64,000 nt of DNA, taken from contig NZ_CP102288.1 of NCBI RefSeq assembly GCF_025151535.1, positions 3,047,501 to 3,111,500 of the forward strand, written 5' to 3'. Numbering within the stretch: position 1 is the stretch's first letter; each line of letters starts with the position of its first letter. The stretch is from Segatella copri DSM 18205 (GTDB lineage Bacteria > Bacteroidota > Bacteroidia > Bacteroidales > Bacteroidaceae). Both the position numbers and the translations under genes were made by a program. Under the pieces are notes generated by a model. The model saw only the letters and a list, made by a program, of their open reading frames with translations, was not told the DNA's origin and did not search any database. Below, piece after piece: positions 52,191 through 61,944 of this stretch.

Positions 52191-53903
52191 ATGAAACTTA
52201 AGAATATATTATATAGTATGATGATGGGAACAGCGGTGCTGACAGGCACAACCAGCTGTGTTTCCGATCTCGACCAATATCCTCATACAGAGACAACCTC
52301 TAAGGATGTTTATACCTCGCTTGCCAATTATGAGGCTGTGCTGGGTAAGATTTATGCTGCCATGGTGACCAGTGGTCAGGGCAAGGGCGGCGATAATAAG
52401 GATATGGAATCCGTATTGAACAAAGGAGCAGGTTTCGACTACATGCGTATGTTTATCAATATGCAGGAGTGTGGTACCGATGAATTTGCCTCTACCTGGC
52501 TGACTGGTGAGCAGACTACGGGGCTTACTTATCTTTCCTGGGATGCCAACGATGCGTGGGTATCAGATATGTATTATCGTATCTACTACAACATCGCCCT
52601 CTGCAACGAGTTCCTGCGCAATGCCAACAGTGCCAATTTCTCGGGTGCTGATGCTGAGAAGATGAAGGAGTATAAGGCAGAAGTCCGTTTTATGCGCGCT
52701 CTGTTCTATTACCATGCCCTCGATTTCTATCGCAACATTCCGATGGTGACAGAGAATGACCCTGTTGGCAGCTACATTCCTCCTCGTTATACTCCTCAGC
52801 AGACATTCGATTATATTGAGAGCGAGTTGAAGGATTGTGTAGGTGATATGCTTCCTGCTTCTACCTGTCCTTACGGTCAGGCTTCTCAGGGTGCTGCCTA
52901 TACCTTGCTTGCCAAGCTTTATCTGAACAGCGAGGTTTATACTGGCGTTGACAAATATGCTGAGTGCAAGGAGGCTTGTGAGAAGGTGATGGATATGGGC
53001 TACTCTTTGGAGTCTGATTACAGCAAGCTCTTCAATGCTGATAACGACAAACGTACCAACGAGATTATCTTCGCCTTGCCGGTAAGTGCTGAGCATATTG
53101 TAAGCTGGGGTTCTTCTACCTATCTGGTTTGCGGACAGGTGAGTCTGTCGAATGCTAACCAGAATGTAGCCGATTATGGTGTAACTGCCGGTTGGAGTGA
53201 ATTCCGTCTTCGTCCTGAGTTCGTGGATAAGTTTACCCAGACCGATATTGATGGCGGCGACGACGGTGACAAGCGTTGCAAGTTCTTCACCAATGGTCAG
53301 AGCAAGGATATTTCCAGCATGACTACAGAAACCGCCGGTTATCTTTCTGAGAAGTGGAGCAACCTGAAGGATGATGGCATTACTGCAGCATCTAATACTG
53401 CCGATGCAGGTGTAGAAACCGATTTCCCTCTCTTCCGTTTGGCAGATGTCTATCTGATGTATGCCGAGTGCGTGGTTCGTTGTAAAGATGCTAATGATAA
53501 ACCACTGGATTGGGATCCTTGGAATGGAGGTATCAATATTAACGATCAAACTGTAATTGAAAGCCGTAAGAAGGGCGCTATCTATTGGATTAACCTTCTC
53601 CGCGAGCGTGCATATGGAAAAGATGAAAATGGAAATCCTAGAGGACAAGTATGGAAAGAGAACTTCTCATCAAAAGAAGCCTTCCTCCAGTTCATCCTCG
53701 ATGAGCGTGCCCGTGAGCTTTATCATGAAGGTTATCGCCGTACCGACCTGATTCGCTATGGTCAGTTCACAACCAACAAGTACATCTGGCAGTGGAAGGG
53801 TGGAACTCACGACGGACAGGCAGTGGATAGCAAGTACAACATCTATCCAATCCCTAACACCGAGCTTACCGCCAATCCAAATCTTCATAACGACAACTAT
53901 TAA
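52191..53903 (+). CDS. SusD/RagB-type surface glycan-binding lipoprotein
   Basis: A 570-residue lipoprotein forming the lid on SusC. The lipobox is TTSC, with the cysteine near 23. TPR-like helices include DMYYRIYYNIALCNEFLRNA near 124, MRALFYYHALDFYRNIPMV near 168 and AAYTLLAKLYLNSEVYTG near 236. The C-terminal SusD motif LDERARELYHEGYRRTDLIR lies near 504-523. It follows susC by 18 bp. Bound ligand is inferred from context to be galactan. Confidence 0.96.
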   Translation: MKLKNILYSMMMGTAVLTGTTSCVSDLDQYPHTETTSKDVYTSLANYEAVLGKIYAAMVTSGQGKGGDNKDMESVLNKGAGFDYMRMFINMQECGTDEFASTWLTGEQTTGLTYLSWDANDAWVSDMYYRIYYNIALCNEFLRNANSANFSGADAEKMKEYKAEVRFMRALFYYHALDFYRNIPMVTENDPVGSYIPPRYTPQQTFDYIESELKDCVGDMLPASTCPYGQASQGAAYTLLAKLYLNSEVYTGVDKYAECKEACEKVMDMGYSLESDYSKLFNADNDKRTNEIIFALPVSAEHIVSWGSSTYLVCGQVSLSNANQNVADYGVTAGWSEFRLRPEFVDKFTQTDIDGGDDGDKRCKFFTNGQSKDISSMTTETAGYLSEKWSNLKDDGITAASNTADAGVETDFPLFRLADVYLMYAECVVRCKDANDKPLDWDPWNGGININDQTVIESRKKGAIYWINLLRERAYGKDENGNPRGQVWKENFSSKEAFLQFILDERARELYHEGYRRTDLIRYGQFTTNKYIWQWKGGTHDGQAVDSKYNIYPIPNTELTANPNLHNDNY

Positions 53904-53915
53904 TAGGATAAAAGA

Positions 53916-55325
53916 ATGAAAAAGATATTTAGAAACCTGATGATGCTTCTCTGCGCACTCACCGCCCTGGTGAGTTGCGACGAGAGTGGCGACAAGATAT
54001 ATCTGGATGGCTTCAAGGCATCCGATCTGATGGCATCGGCATCCGATGTGAAGCTGTCTGTAGATAACAGTAAGGACGTTGTCCTCTCGTTAGCTTGGCA
54101 GAATCCTACCTTGCTTTCGAGCGATGAAACCAAGCCTGCGGGCAGTGGAGTGCTGAAAACTTATCTGCAGGTATCAGCCTCAGAGAACTTTACTTCAGAA
54201 AAGGAATACACCGTAACCGACCTTTCCAAGGCTTTCACCGGTGCAGACCTCAATGCTGCAGCCAAGGATCTCGGCTTGTCTCCTGATGTGAGTTCACCTC
54301 TTTATTTCCGTATCAAGAGTCAGATGGGTGCCAATCTTGATGCCGCTTACAGCAATGTCTGCCAGGTAAAGGTTACTCCATACCTCATTGATATGAGCTA
54401 CATCAATATCCTGAATGAGAATAAGGAACAAGTTCTGACAAAACTCTATTCTCCTAATTCTGATGGAGTTTATTCTGGCTATATGAATGCCTCTTCTTGG
54501 TTCCATATCTGGGGTAAGGAAAATGATGGTACCATTTGGGGTAATGTAGGACAAGATGGTCATGTGTACGAAATGGATAATACTGAGTCTGCATGGAACA
54601 TCTGGTTCCCAGGTCAGACAGGTATTTATTATACAGTTCTTGATACAAAAGCTAAGGAACTTAAGCCAACTTACATCAAGTCGATGCAGTTGAATGGTGA
54701 AGATATGACCTATGATGCTCCTAACTATGCTTGGACCAAGGTGATTACAACCACAGCCGATAATACTCCAGTCAGCATTGTAGCTACAGGTGCAGAGTAC
54801 AGCAAGGCTACTGGTACAGAAGATGCTGCAGCCGTTGAGAAGACATTGAACTATACTTTGGCTGATGGCAAGATGACAGATTCAGAGAACGCTGGTAGCG
54901 TGAATATACCTACGGCGGGTACTTATACCATAACCGTGAAGGTTGGAGATAAGAGTGATTTGACTTATTCTATCGTATCGGGAGATCAGACAACTCCGAA
55001 ACCAACCATCAGTAATACTATCGGTATGTTCTCGAAAGATGGCAGTACTTTGTATGCAACCTTTACCAAGGTGAGTGAAGGCGTATATACATGTACCTAC
55101 GATTTGTCGAATCTATATGATATGCGTTTCTATTTTATAGGAGATGATATAGATGACAAACGAGTATGTTATGGTTCTGTTCCTAACAGCCAATTCTCTC
55201 TTTATAAGGAGGAAGATGATAGCAATCGCCAAGGTTGGGACATCTGGTTTAATGATGATGCTAAAAGCATGGAATCGGCAACGATTACAGTTGACCTCAA
55301 CACCATGACATGGAAGTATGAATAA
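53916..55325 (+). CDS. SusE/SusF-like surface glycan-binding lipoprotein
   Basis: A 469-residue lipoprotein with lipobox ALVSC (cysteine near 24). An N-terminal SusE-type immunoglobulin-like domain contains VVLSLAWQNPTLLSSDE near 50-66. At least two further beta domains follow. The first has WFHIWGKENDGTIWG near 190-205 and the second has FYFIGDDIDDKRVCYG near 405. Both resemble the carbohydrate-binding modules of SusE/SusF. Position after susD (13-bp gap) and before GH53 is the standard order of a galactan utilisation locus. It probably captures galactan at the cell surface. Confidence 0.88.
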   Translation: MKKIFRNLMMLLCALTALVSCDESGDKIYLDGFKASDLMASASDVKLSVDNSKDVVLSLAWQNPTLLSSDETKPAGSGVLKTYLQVSASENFTSEKEYTVTDLSKAFTGADLNAAAKDLGLSPDVSSPLYFRIKSQMGANLDAAYSNVCQVKVTPYLIDMSYINILNENKEQVLTKLYSPNSDGVYSGYMNASSWFHIWGKENDGTIWGNVGQDGHVYEMDNTESAWNIWFPGQTGIYYTVLDTKAKELKPTYIKSMQLNGEDMTYDAPNYAWTKVITTTADNTPVSIVATGAEYSKATGTEDAAAVEKTLNYTLADGKMTDSENAGSVNIPTAGTYTITVKVGDKSDLTYSIVSGDQTTPKPTISNTIGMFSKDGSTLYATFTKVSEGVYTCTYDLSNLYDMRFYFIGDDIDDKRVCYGSVPNSQFSLYKEEDDSNRQGWDIWFNDDAKSMESATITVDLNTMTWKYE

Positions 55326-55343
55326 TTAATAAGAAAAATAGCA

Positions 55344-56438
55344 ATGAAGAATATATTTGGAAAAGCCATATTGCTGGCTTCAGCACTCTTGTTTTCTATC
55401 ACGGGCACGAGTTGCAGCAATGATGATAATACCACTTCTGAAAAGGAGAAGATATACGATATGAGTGGCTTCGCCAAGGGCGCCGATGTAAGTTGGCTCA
55501 CAGAAATGGAGAAGGATGGTGTGAAATTCTATAATCAGAATGGCAAGGCTACAGAATGCATGAAGCTCCTCCGCGAAGAGGGAACCAATTCCATCCGTCT
55601 GCGTGTCTGGGTAAATCCGGAAGGTGGCTGGTGTGGCAAGGATGATGTCATCGCCAAGGCTTGGCGAGCTCAGCAGCTCGGCTTCCGTCTGATGATTGAC
55701 TTCCACTATTCTGATACCTGGGCTGACCCGGGCAACCAGAAAGTTCCTGCTGCATGGCAGGGCTATACTGCCGAACAGATGAAACAGGCTGTGGCTGATC
55801 ATACCAAGGATGTGTTGAAAGCCTTGAAGGATAGAGGTGTAACCAACGTAGAGTGGGTACAGGTGGGTAATGAAACCCGCGACGGTATGCTCTGGAATAG
55901 CGATGAGGCTGTAACCGGTCAGGTATCTAAGAATGCAGCCAACTTTGCTGCTTATATCAACGTCGGATATGATGCTGTAAAGGAAGTTTATCCTAATGCA
56001 AAGGTCATCGTGCATGTAGATCAAGGACAGGACCTCGGTGGTCTTACCTGGCTCTACGATAAGCTGAAGGAAAATGGTGGAAAATGGGATGTCATCGGAC
56101 TGTCTCTTTATCCGGAAGATGATAACTGGCAGAGTTATGCAGAGAGTTGTCTCTCTAACATCCAGACTCTTTCTTCCATGTATGGCAAGGACGTCATCAT
56201 CTCTGAAATCGGTATGTGGTGGGGCTCTGACCAGGCTGCGCCATTGATGAAGAAGATGGTGGATGGCTGTAAGAAGATTTCTACCTGCGAAGGTGTCTTC
56301 TATTGGGAACCAGAAGTTTACAACAACTGGAAGCCAGCCAACTATATCACTCTGGGTTGGTCTGCATATACCAAGGGAGCGTTCGACAACAGCGGCAAAC
56401 CAACTGCCGTATTTGATGCATATAAAAATATTAAATAG
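55344..56438 (+). CDS. GH53 endo-beta-1,4-galactanase
   Basis: A 364-residue enzyme cleaving beta-1,4-galactan side chains of type I arabinogalactan or rhamnogalacturonan I. The signal sequence ends in a lipobox-like TSC (cysteine near 24), so it is probably a surface lipoprotein. Family motifs are SIRLRVWVNPEGGWCG near 86, MIDFHYSDTWADPG near 118-131, the acid/base glutamate in VQVGNETRDGMLW near 176, and the nucleophile in VIISEIGMWWG near 289. The length is normal for a GH53 catalytic domain alone. The GH2 gene starts 5 bp after its stop. Confidence 0.96.
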   Translation: MKNIFGKAILLASALLFSITGTSCSNDDNTTSEKEKIYDMSGFAKGADVSWLTEMEKDGVKFYNQNGKATECMKLLREEGTNSIRLRVWVNPEGGWCGKDDVIAKAWRAQQLGFRLMIDFHYSDTWADPGNQKVPAAWQGYTAEQMKQAVADHTKDVLKALKDRGVTNVEWVQVGNETRDGMLWNSDEAVTGQVSKNAANFAAYINVGYDAVKEVYPNAKVIVHVDQGQDLGGLTWLYDKLKENGGKWDVIGLSLYPEDDNWQSYAESCLSNIQTLSSMYGKDVIISEIGMWWGSDQAAPLMKKMVDGCKKISTCEGVFYWEPEVYNNWKPANYITLGWSAYTKGAFDNSGKPTAVFDAYKNIK

Positions 56439-56442
56439 CAAT

Positions 56443-58893
56443 ATGATCAAGAGAAGCATTACTTTCATGACTCTTGCCCTGGCACTCACTACGCTGTGCC
56501 AGGCGCAGAGCCGAAAAATAATAAACCTGCCTTCATGGGACTTCTCCCGTGATGGCAAGGCGTGGCAGCAGGTAGCTGTTCCGCACGATTGGGCTATCTC
56601 GGGACCTTTTGATAAGAAATGGGACCTGCAGATGGTGGCCATCGAGCAGAATGGCGAAACCGAAAAGACCGAGAAGTCGGGACGTTCTGGTGCGCTGCCT
56701 TGGATAGGTGAGGGTATGTATAAGATGAACTGGACGGCCCCTAAGGGCTATAAGCGTGCCGTACTCGTCTTCGACGGTGCCATGAGCCAGCCTGTTGTCA
56801 GCGTCAATGGCAAGGAGGCAGGCAGATGGGCTTACGGCTACAATGCCTTCCGCATCGACATCACACCTTTCATCCAGTTTGGTAAGAGTAATCTCATCGA
56901 GGTACATCTTAATAATGTAGAGGAGAGCAGCCGATGGTATCCGGGAGGCGGTCTTTACCGTCCGGTTTCCGTAGAACTCTATGGCAACGAGAACTTCTCT
57001 ACCTGGGATACCTTCGTGCGTACCCTGAAAGCTGATAAGCAGGAAGCTGAAGTAGAAGTAAATGCGCTGCTTGAAGGAAAGACTGGTAAGTCGGGCAAGA
57101 CCGTCATCGCCCTGTTGGATGAGGCTGGCAAGAAGGTTGCCGAGCAGATCGTCACAGGTGCCAATCCTGAAATCAAGACTACTCTGAAGGTGGCGAATCC
57201 TCAGCTCTGGTCTCCGGAATCTCCTTACCTCTATCAGGTAAAGCTTACCCGATATGAAGGAAAGAAGGTGGCTGATGTGCAGACCCTGAAGACCGGTATC
57301 CGCACCATTGCCGTATCCAAGAATAATGGTTTCCAGCTCAATGGCATCACCCGCAAACTGAAGGGTGTCTGTCTGCACCACGACCTCGGTCCATTGGGCG
57401 CAGCAGAGAACAAGGCTGCCCTCATCCGCCAGATCAAGATGATGAAGCAGATGGGTTGCGACGCCATCCGTACTGCCCACAACATGCCTTCTACCATGCA
57501 GATGGAACTCTGCGATTCCCTTGGTATGATGGTAATGGCAGAGAGTTTCGATATGTGGATTTATCCTAAATGCAAGAATGGCTATGCCAAGTTCTTCAAG
57601 GAGTGGAGCGATAAAGATATCACAAATCTGGTAAAGCACCACCGCAACCATCCTAGCATCGTGATGTGGAGCATCGGTAACGAGATTCCTGAACAGTGGA
57701 GCAAGGAGGGTATGGAGATAGCCAAGCATCTGCAGGATATCTGTCATCAGTACGACCCTTCCCGTCCTGTTACCCAGGGTATGGACAAGGCTGAGGATGC
57801 CTTGAAGAGCGGATTTGCCCAGGTAATGGATGTACCGGGCTTCAATTATCGCGTACATAAATATTTTAAGAATATAGAGCAGTTGCCTCAGGGCTTCCTC
57901 CTCGGTTCTGAAACCGCCTCTACGGTCAGCTCCCGTGGCGTATACAAGTTCCCAGTAGTGGTAAGTGATAAGGCTACCTATCCTGATGGTCAGTGCTCAA
58001 GCTATGACACCGAATATTGTTCCTGGAGTAATCTTCCGGATGATGACTGGAAGATGCAGGATGACTACAGTTGGGTAATCGGTGAGTTTGTATGGACCGG
58101 TTACGACTATCTGGGCGAGCCGACTCCTTACGATACCTACTGGCCAAGCCGTAGCAGCTACTTCGGCATCTGCGACCTTGCCGGACTTCCAAAGGACCGC
58201 TACTATATGTATCGTGCCCGCTGGAACGAGCAGCAGCATACCACCCATCTTCTCCCTCACTGGAACTGGAAGGGCAGGGAAGGACAGGTTACCCCTGTAT
58301 ATTGCTACACCGATGGTGTGGAAGGCGAGCTTTTTGTAAACGGCAAGAGCCAGGGCAGAGTTCGCAAGGACAAGTCAAGCCGTCTGGACCGCTATCGCCT
58401 CCGCTGGAACAACGTGAAGTATGAACCGGGTGAGATTCGCGTGGTTACCTACAACCAGTATGGCGATAAGATAGGTGAGGACGTGAAGCGTACTGCCGGC
58501 GAGCCTGCACAGATGAAGTTCAGTGTAGAAACTCCTGATCATGAGCCTATTGCCTGCATGGTAGAAGGCTGTACCGATGAGCACAATGTGCTTCTGAATG
58601 CCGATGGCAACGACCTTGCTTTCATCACCGTGAGTCTGCAGGATAAGGACGGCAATGAATGTCCGCTTGCCGATGACGAACTGACCTTCGAGGTGAGTGG
58701 TGCCGGCACTTTCAAGGCAGCCTGCAATGGCGATGCCACATCGCTCGAACCGTTCACCCAGCCTCAGATGAAACTCTTCTCCGGCAAACTCGTTGTCATC
58801 GTACAGAGTAGCAAGCAGAAGGGCGACATCATCCTGAAGGTAAAAGACAGCAAGCGAAATATCGAACAGTCGATTACGCTCCAGGCAATATAA
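56443..58893 (+). CDS. GH2 beta-galactosidase
   Basis: An 816-residue secreted enzyme, presumably periplasmic, releasing galactose from galacto-oligosaccharides made by the GH53 enzyme. The signal peptide is at MIKRSITFMTLALALTTLCQ. The sugar-binding domain has VPHDWAISGPF near 45 and RWYPGGGLYRPV near 165. The TIM barrel has GVCLHHDLGPLGAAEN near 307-322, the acid/base in MWSIGNEIPEQW near 413 and the nucleophile in LLGSETAST near 489. Two C-terminal beta domains follow. ATG 56443 is chosen because upstream codons overlap the GH53 gene and lie before the signal peptide. Confidence 0.94.
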   Translation: MIKRSITFMTLALALTTLCQAQSRKIINLPSWDFSRDGKAWQQVAVPHDWAISGPFDKKWDLQMVAIEQNGETEKTEKSGRSGALPWIGEGMYKMNWTAPKGYKRAVLVFDGAMSQPVVSVNGKEAGRWAYGYNAFRIDITPFIQFGKSNLIEVHLNNVEESSRWYPGGGLYRPVSVELYGNENFSTWDTFVRTLKADKQEAEVEVNALLEGKTGKSGKTVIALLDEAGKKVAEQIVTGANPEIKTTLKVANPQLWSPESPYLYQVKLTRYEGKKVADVQTLKTGIRTIAVSKNNGFQLNGITRKLKGVCLHHDLGPLGAAENKAALIRQIKMMKQMGCDAIRTAHNMPSTMQMELCDSLGMMVMAESFDMWIYPKCKNGYAKFFKEWSDKDITNLVKHHRNHPSIVMWSIGNEIPEQWSKEGMEIAKHLQDICHQYDPSRPVTQGMDKAEDALKSGFAQVMDVPGFNYRVHKYFKNIEQLPQGFLLGSETASTVSSRGVYKFPVVVSDKATYPDGQCSSYDTEYCSWSNLPDDDWKMQDDYSWVIGEFVWTGYDYLGEPTPYDTYWPSRSSYFGICDLAGLPKDRYYMYRARWNEQQHTTHLLPHWNWKGREGQVTPVYCYTDGVEGELFVNGKSQGRVRKDKSSRLDRYRLRWNNVKYEPGEIRVVTYNQYGDKIGEDVKRTAGEPAQMKFSVETPDHEPIACMVEGCTDEHNVLLNADGNDLAFITVSLQDKDGNECPLADDELTFEVSGAGTFKAACNGDATSLEPFTQPQMKLFSGKLVVIVQSSKQKGDIILKVKDSKRNIEQSITLQAI

Positions 58894-58900
58894 GATGATA

Positions 58901-58935
58901 GGCACGGATTACACTCGTAATCCGTGCCTTATTTA
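58901..58935 (+). terminator. Terminator of the galactan operon
   Basis: GGCACGGATTAC (58901-58912) pairs perfectly with GTAATCCGTGCC (58917-58928), 4-nt loop, then a T-rich run. Confidence 0.85.
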
Positions 58936-58998
58936 TACTCTTGGCATGATACTTATGACACTCCCTCTTCTTTTTTTTATAAATTTTCTCCGATATTT

Positions 58999-59030
58999 TT
59001 TGGCGTTATCATGAATATTGTGTAAATTTG
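58999..59030 (+). promoter_or_regulatory. Promoter of the HTCS-like regulator gene
   Basis: TTTG at 58999-59002 and TAAATTTG at 59023-59030 with a 20-bp spacer. The predicted transcription start near 59033 is only about 3 nt before ATG 59036. Confidence 0.65.
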
Positions 59031-59035
59031 CACAC

Positions 59036-61915
59036 ATGAAAAAGTCAAAAGAACCTATATCTCGCATCAGCATGGCAATTGCTATGCTCTTTGTTTCGCT
59101 CGCCATCCATGCGCAGCGTTTCGTAAACACCTCCCTTGAAGGTGCTCAGACAGTTTGTGCCATTACCCAGAACAGTGATGGAATGATATGGCTCGGAACC
59201 GACAACGGTCTTTACAGCTATGATGGTTATCATGGCTACCGCCATTTTCAGGAACATACATTCAGCAATACGCGTGTCAATGCGCTCGGTTTCGAGGGCA
59301 GGATGCTCTATCTGGCTACTGGCAACGGCATCCTGAAATTCGATACGCAATCTTATCAATATGCCGAAACACCAGCCATGAAGGCTTTTGCCGATAAGGC
59401 GAAGCGCAAGCAGCTGAAGGAACTCCGTGTGCTCGATATCAAGGGTGGTAAGACTGACTTCGGTGGCGATGTCTATGCCTTGCTCTCTACTCCGCGAGGC
59501 TTGCTCGTAGGTTCGCTCGCTGGTCTGCATCTCGGCAGCAGACTGATTCCGCTCCGTGCCGGAGAACAGCCGCTGGTCAATGCGCTCGCCTATGATGCCA
59601 AGCGCCGATGCTACTGGATTGGTACCGAGGGCGCTCTCTATTGTGCCGATCTGCAACTCAGGAACTTCTCACAGATTCCAGCTCTGAACGGCAATTCCAT
59701 CAAATGTCTTTCTACAGATGCTGCCGGCAATCTCTATATCGGAACAGATAACGGACTCTATCAGATGGCACTCTCCAATGCCATCACCCATTATATCCAC
59801 GATTCCCGCGATGATACTTCTATTCCTAACAACATCGTCTGGGCTTGCTTTGTAGATAAATGGCAGAATGTATGGGTGGGTACTGACAATGGACTCTCCC
59901 GTCTCACTACCCATACCTATTACCGCTATGTATCGCTCGATAAGATTACGATGTCGGGTGAGGGCAACTGTCTCCATGCCATGCTCCAGACCCGTAACGG
60001 CGAATGGTGGATGGGCGGTACCAACGGTCTGATTCATTTCACCCGGAATGCTGAAGGCTATCAGAATGTGGCATGGTACAAGCAGAACAGCTCTGCCTTC
60101 CCGCTGAGTCATAACCGTGTACGCAAGATTTATGAAGACCATGACGGCGATGTATGGATCTGTACCGACCATGGCATCAACTTCTATGACCGCAGTTCCC
60201 GTCAGATGCGCAACTTCATCGTCTACGATAAGAGTGGCAAGTATTCTACTGCCTGGGCTTACGATATTCTCCAGGACAAGAAGGGCAGAATATGGATGGG
60301 TTCTTATCAGGGCGGTGTCTTCGTGATGGATAAGGCGGCTCTTCTGAGCGGCAAGACCATAGCCGACTGGCATTACTCGGACAAGGGAAAGAATGCGCTC
60401 TCTGGTCTGCATGTAGGTCAGATGGTGATGGATGGAAAGGGTAGGATTTGGGTTTCTACCTATACCCGTCTCGACTGCATCAATCCGAACGATATGAAGG
60501 TGGTGCAGGTAGCTAACTCAGATGTTGTCAACTATCTGATGGCAGACAGCAAGGGCAATATCTGGATGGGTGATAACAATTCGGTAACCTGTTATTATGT
60601 AGCCGGTACTGTGCTGGGTAACAGCTTTTCTTCCAAGACATGGCAGATTGGTGGCAAGGTAAGTACCATGTGCGATGTGGAAGGCAAGATATGGGTGGTA
60701 TCGGGCAATGAATGCTGCGTAATCAATCCTGAGGGCGAGAGCCAGCGCTTCATGATTCCTTCTGTTGTGCCGCTCAACATCTGTTACAGCAGACAGACTC
60801 ATGAGGTAATGATGGGCGGTAATGACGGCTATGTAGCAATCAGTTCCGATGTAGCACAGAAGCCTAAGCTGTTTACCCGCCTGATGCTGGCAGGAATCAT
60901 CGTAAACGGACAGGCTTGTGAGGAGCGTGGAGAAATCCTGAAACTGAAGAGTGATGAGAATAACTTCACCCTGCAGCTCACCGACCTTCCTTTTGCTGAT
61001 CATCCTTCAGCCGTTTATGCTTACAAACTCGAAGGCAGCGACCACGACTGGCATTATCTGAACTCAGGCAATATCGATATCACCTACAATGGTTTGTCGT
61101 ATGGCGATTATCATCTTACGGTTCATGCCGTGGATGGTGAAGGCAAGATAGCTGCCGAGGTTTATTCGCTCGACATCTCCGTCCTGCCGCCTTGGTATCT
61201 CTCCTTCTGGTGCAAGCTCTTCTATATCACGGCACTCATCGTGTTTGTGGCATGGCTGGTAAGCTGGTATTTTCTGCGCAAGGAACTGGCTGATGCCCAG
61301 AAGCAGAAGGCTGAGGTGTTGGAGCAGGTACAGATGCGTATTGACTTCTTCAACCGTCTGACGGAAGATTTGAAGGCTGCCGTAGCTCATCGTTCATTTG
61401 ATGAGGTGACAGCTCTGATGGTCCGCTACCTGAATGTGAAGATGCCAGAGGAGCCATCAGCTGTTGCTACTGGCTTATCCGCTTCGCCTGAATCTGAGCC
61501 TGAGTCATCATCCTCAGAACCAGTTCCTGCACGCTCTGAATCTTCTGAAGAGGAAAAGAAGGAAGTAGATGTCAGCGAGTTGGATGTGTCAGACAAGCGT
61601 CTGCTCGAAGAGATCAATGAAGCGATAGAGAAGCACATGATCGATTCTGACTTCAATGTTTCGATGTTGCAGGATGTGATAGGCATAGGTGGCAAACAGC
61701 TGTATCGCAAGATGAAGGCGATAACGGGCCGTACGCCTGTAGAGTATATCCGTGAGATGCGTATGAACCGTGCTGCCGAGCTCCTGAGCCAGGGCAAGTT
61801 CAGTGTTTCCGAGGTGATGTATACCGTTGGTTTTTCCAACAGCAGTTATTTCTCCAAATGCTTCTCCAAGGAGTATGGCATGACTCCTACGGAATACATG
61901 AAGGTGAAGAGGTAA
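59036..61915 (+). CDS. Membrane-spanning sensor/AraC regulator, HTCS-like but lacking kinase and receiver
   Basis: A 959-residue protein. A signal peptide precedes a large periplasmic sensor made of two beta-propeller-like halves with repeated MIWLGTDNGLYSYDG-type blades. A Y_Y_Y domain (YKLEGSDHDWHYLNSG near 668) and one membrane segment (about 727-748) follow. The cytoplasmic part is only about 210 residues. It has a coiled segment RIDFFNRLTEDLK near 767 where an HTCS has its phospho-accepting SHELRTPL box, an acidic Ser/Glu/Pro linker near 810-845, and an AraC domain (about 850-959) with two helix-turn-helix units. Histidine kinase, ATPase and receiver domains are absent. It probably controls the adjacent galactan genes directly. 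Confidence 0.93.
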   Translation: MKKSKEPISRISMAIAMLFVSLAIHAQRFVNTSLEGAQTVCAITQNSDGMIWLGTDNGLYSYDGYHGYRHFQEHTFSNTRVNALGFEGRMLYLATGNGILKFDTQSYQYAETPAMKAFADKAKRKQLKELRVLDIKGGKTDFGGDVYALLSTPRGLLVGSLAGLHLGSRLIPLRAGEQPLVNALAYDAKRRCYWIGTEGALYCADLQLRNFSQIPALNGNSIKCLSTDAAGNLYIGTDNGLYQMALSNAITHYIHDSRDDTSIPNNIVWACFVDKWQNVWVGTDNGLSRLTTHTYYRYVSLDKITMSGEGNCLHAMLQTRNGEWWMGGTNGLIHFTRNAEGYQNVAWYKQNSSAFPLSHNRVRKIYEDHDGDVWICTDHGINFYDRSSRQMRNFIVYDKSGKYSTAWAYDILQDKKGRIWMGSYQGGVFVMDKAALLSGKTIADWHYSDKGKNALSGLHVGQMVMDGKGRIWVSTYTRLDCINPNDMKVVQVANSDVVNYLMADSKGNIWMGDNNSVTCYYVAGTVLGNSFSSKTWQIGGKVSTMCDVEGKIWVVSGNECCVINPEGESQRFMIPSVVPLNICYSRQTHEVMMGGNDGYVAISSDVAQKPKLFTRLMLAGIIVNGQACEERGEILKLKSDENNFTLQLTDLPFADHPSAVYAYKLEGSDHDWHYLNSGNIDITYNGLSYGDYHLTVHAVDGEGKIAAEVYSLDISVLPPWYLSFWCKLFYITALIVFVAWLVSWYFLRKELADAQKQKAEVLEQVQMRIDFFNRLTEDLKAAVAHRSFDEVTALMVRYLNVKMPEEPSAVATGLSASPESEPESSSSEPVPARSESSEEEKKEVDVSELDVSDKRLLEEINEAIEKHMIDSDFNVSMLQDVIGIGGKQLYRKMKAITGRTPVEYIREMRMNRAAELLSQGKFSVSEVMYTVGFSNSSYFSKCFSKEYGMTPTEYMKVKR

Positions 61916-61944
61916 ATAAATGATGTGCTTCCGTTTGCCTATAG

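Noticed and set aside
55380..57858. Two antisense frames of more than 400 codons opposite GH53 and GH2
   Set aside because: The sense genes carry all catalytic motifs; the antisense frames have no recognisable features and cross gene borders.
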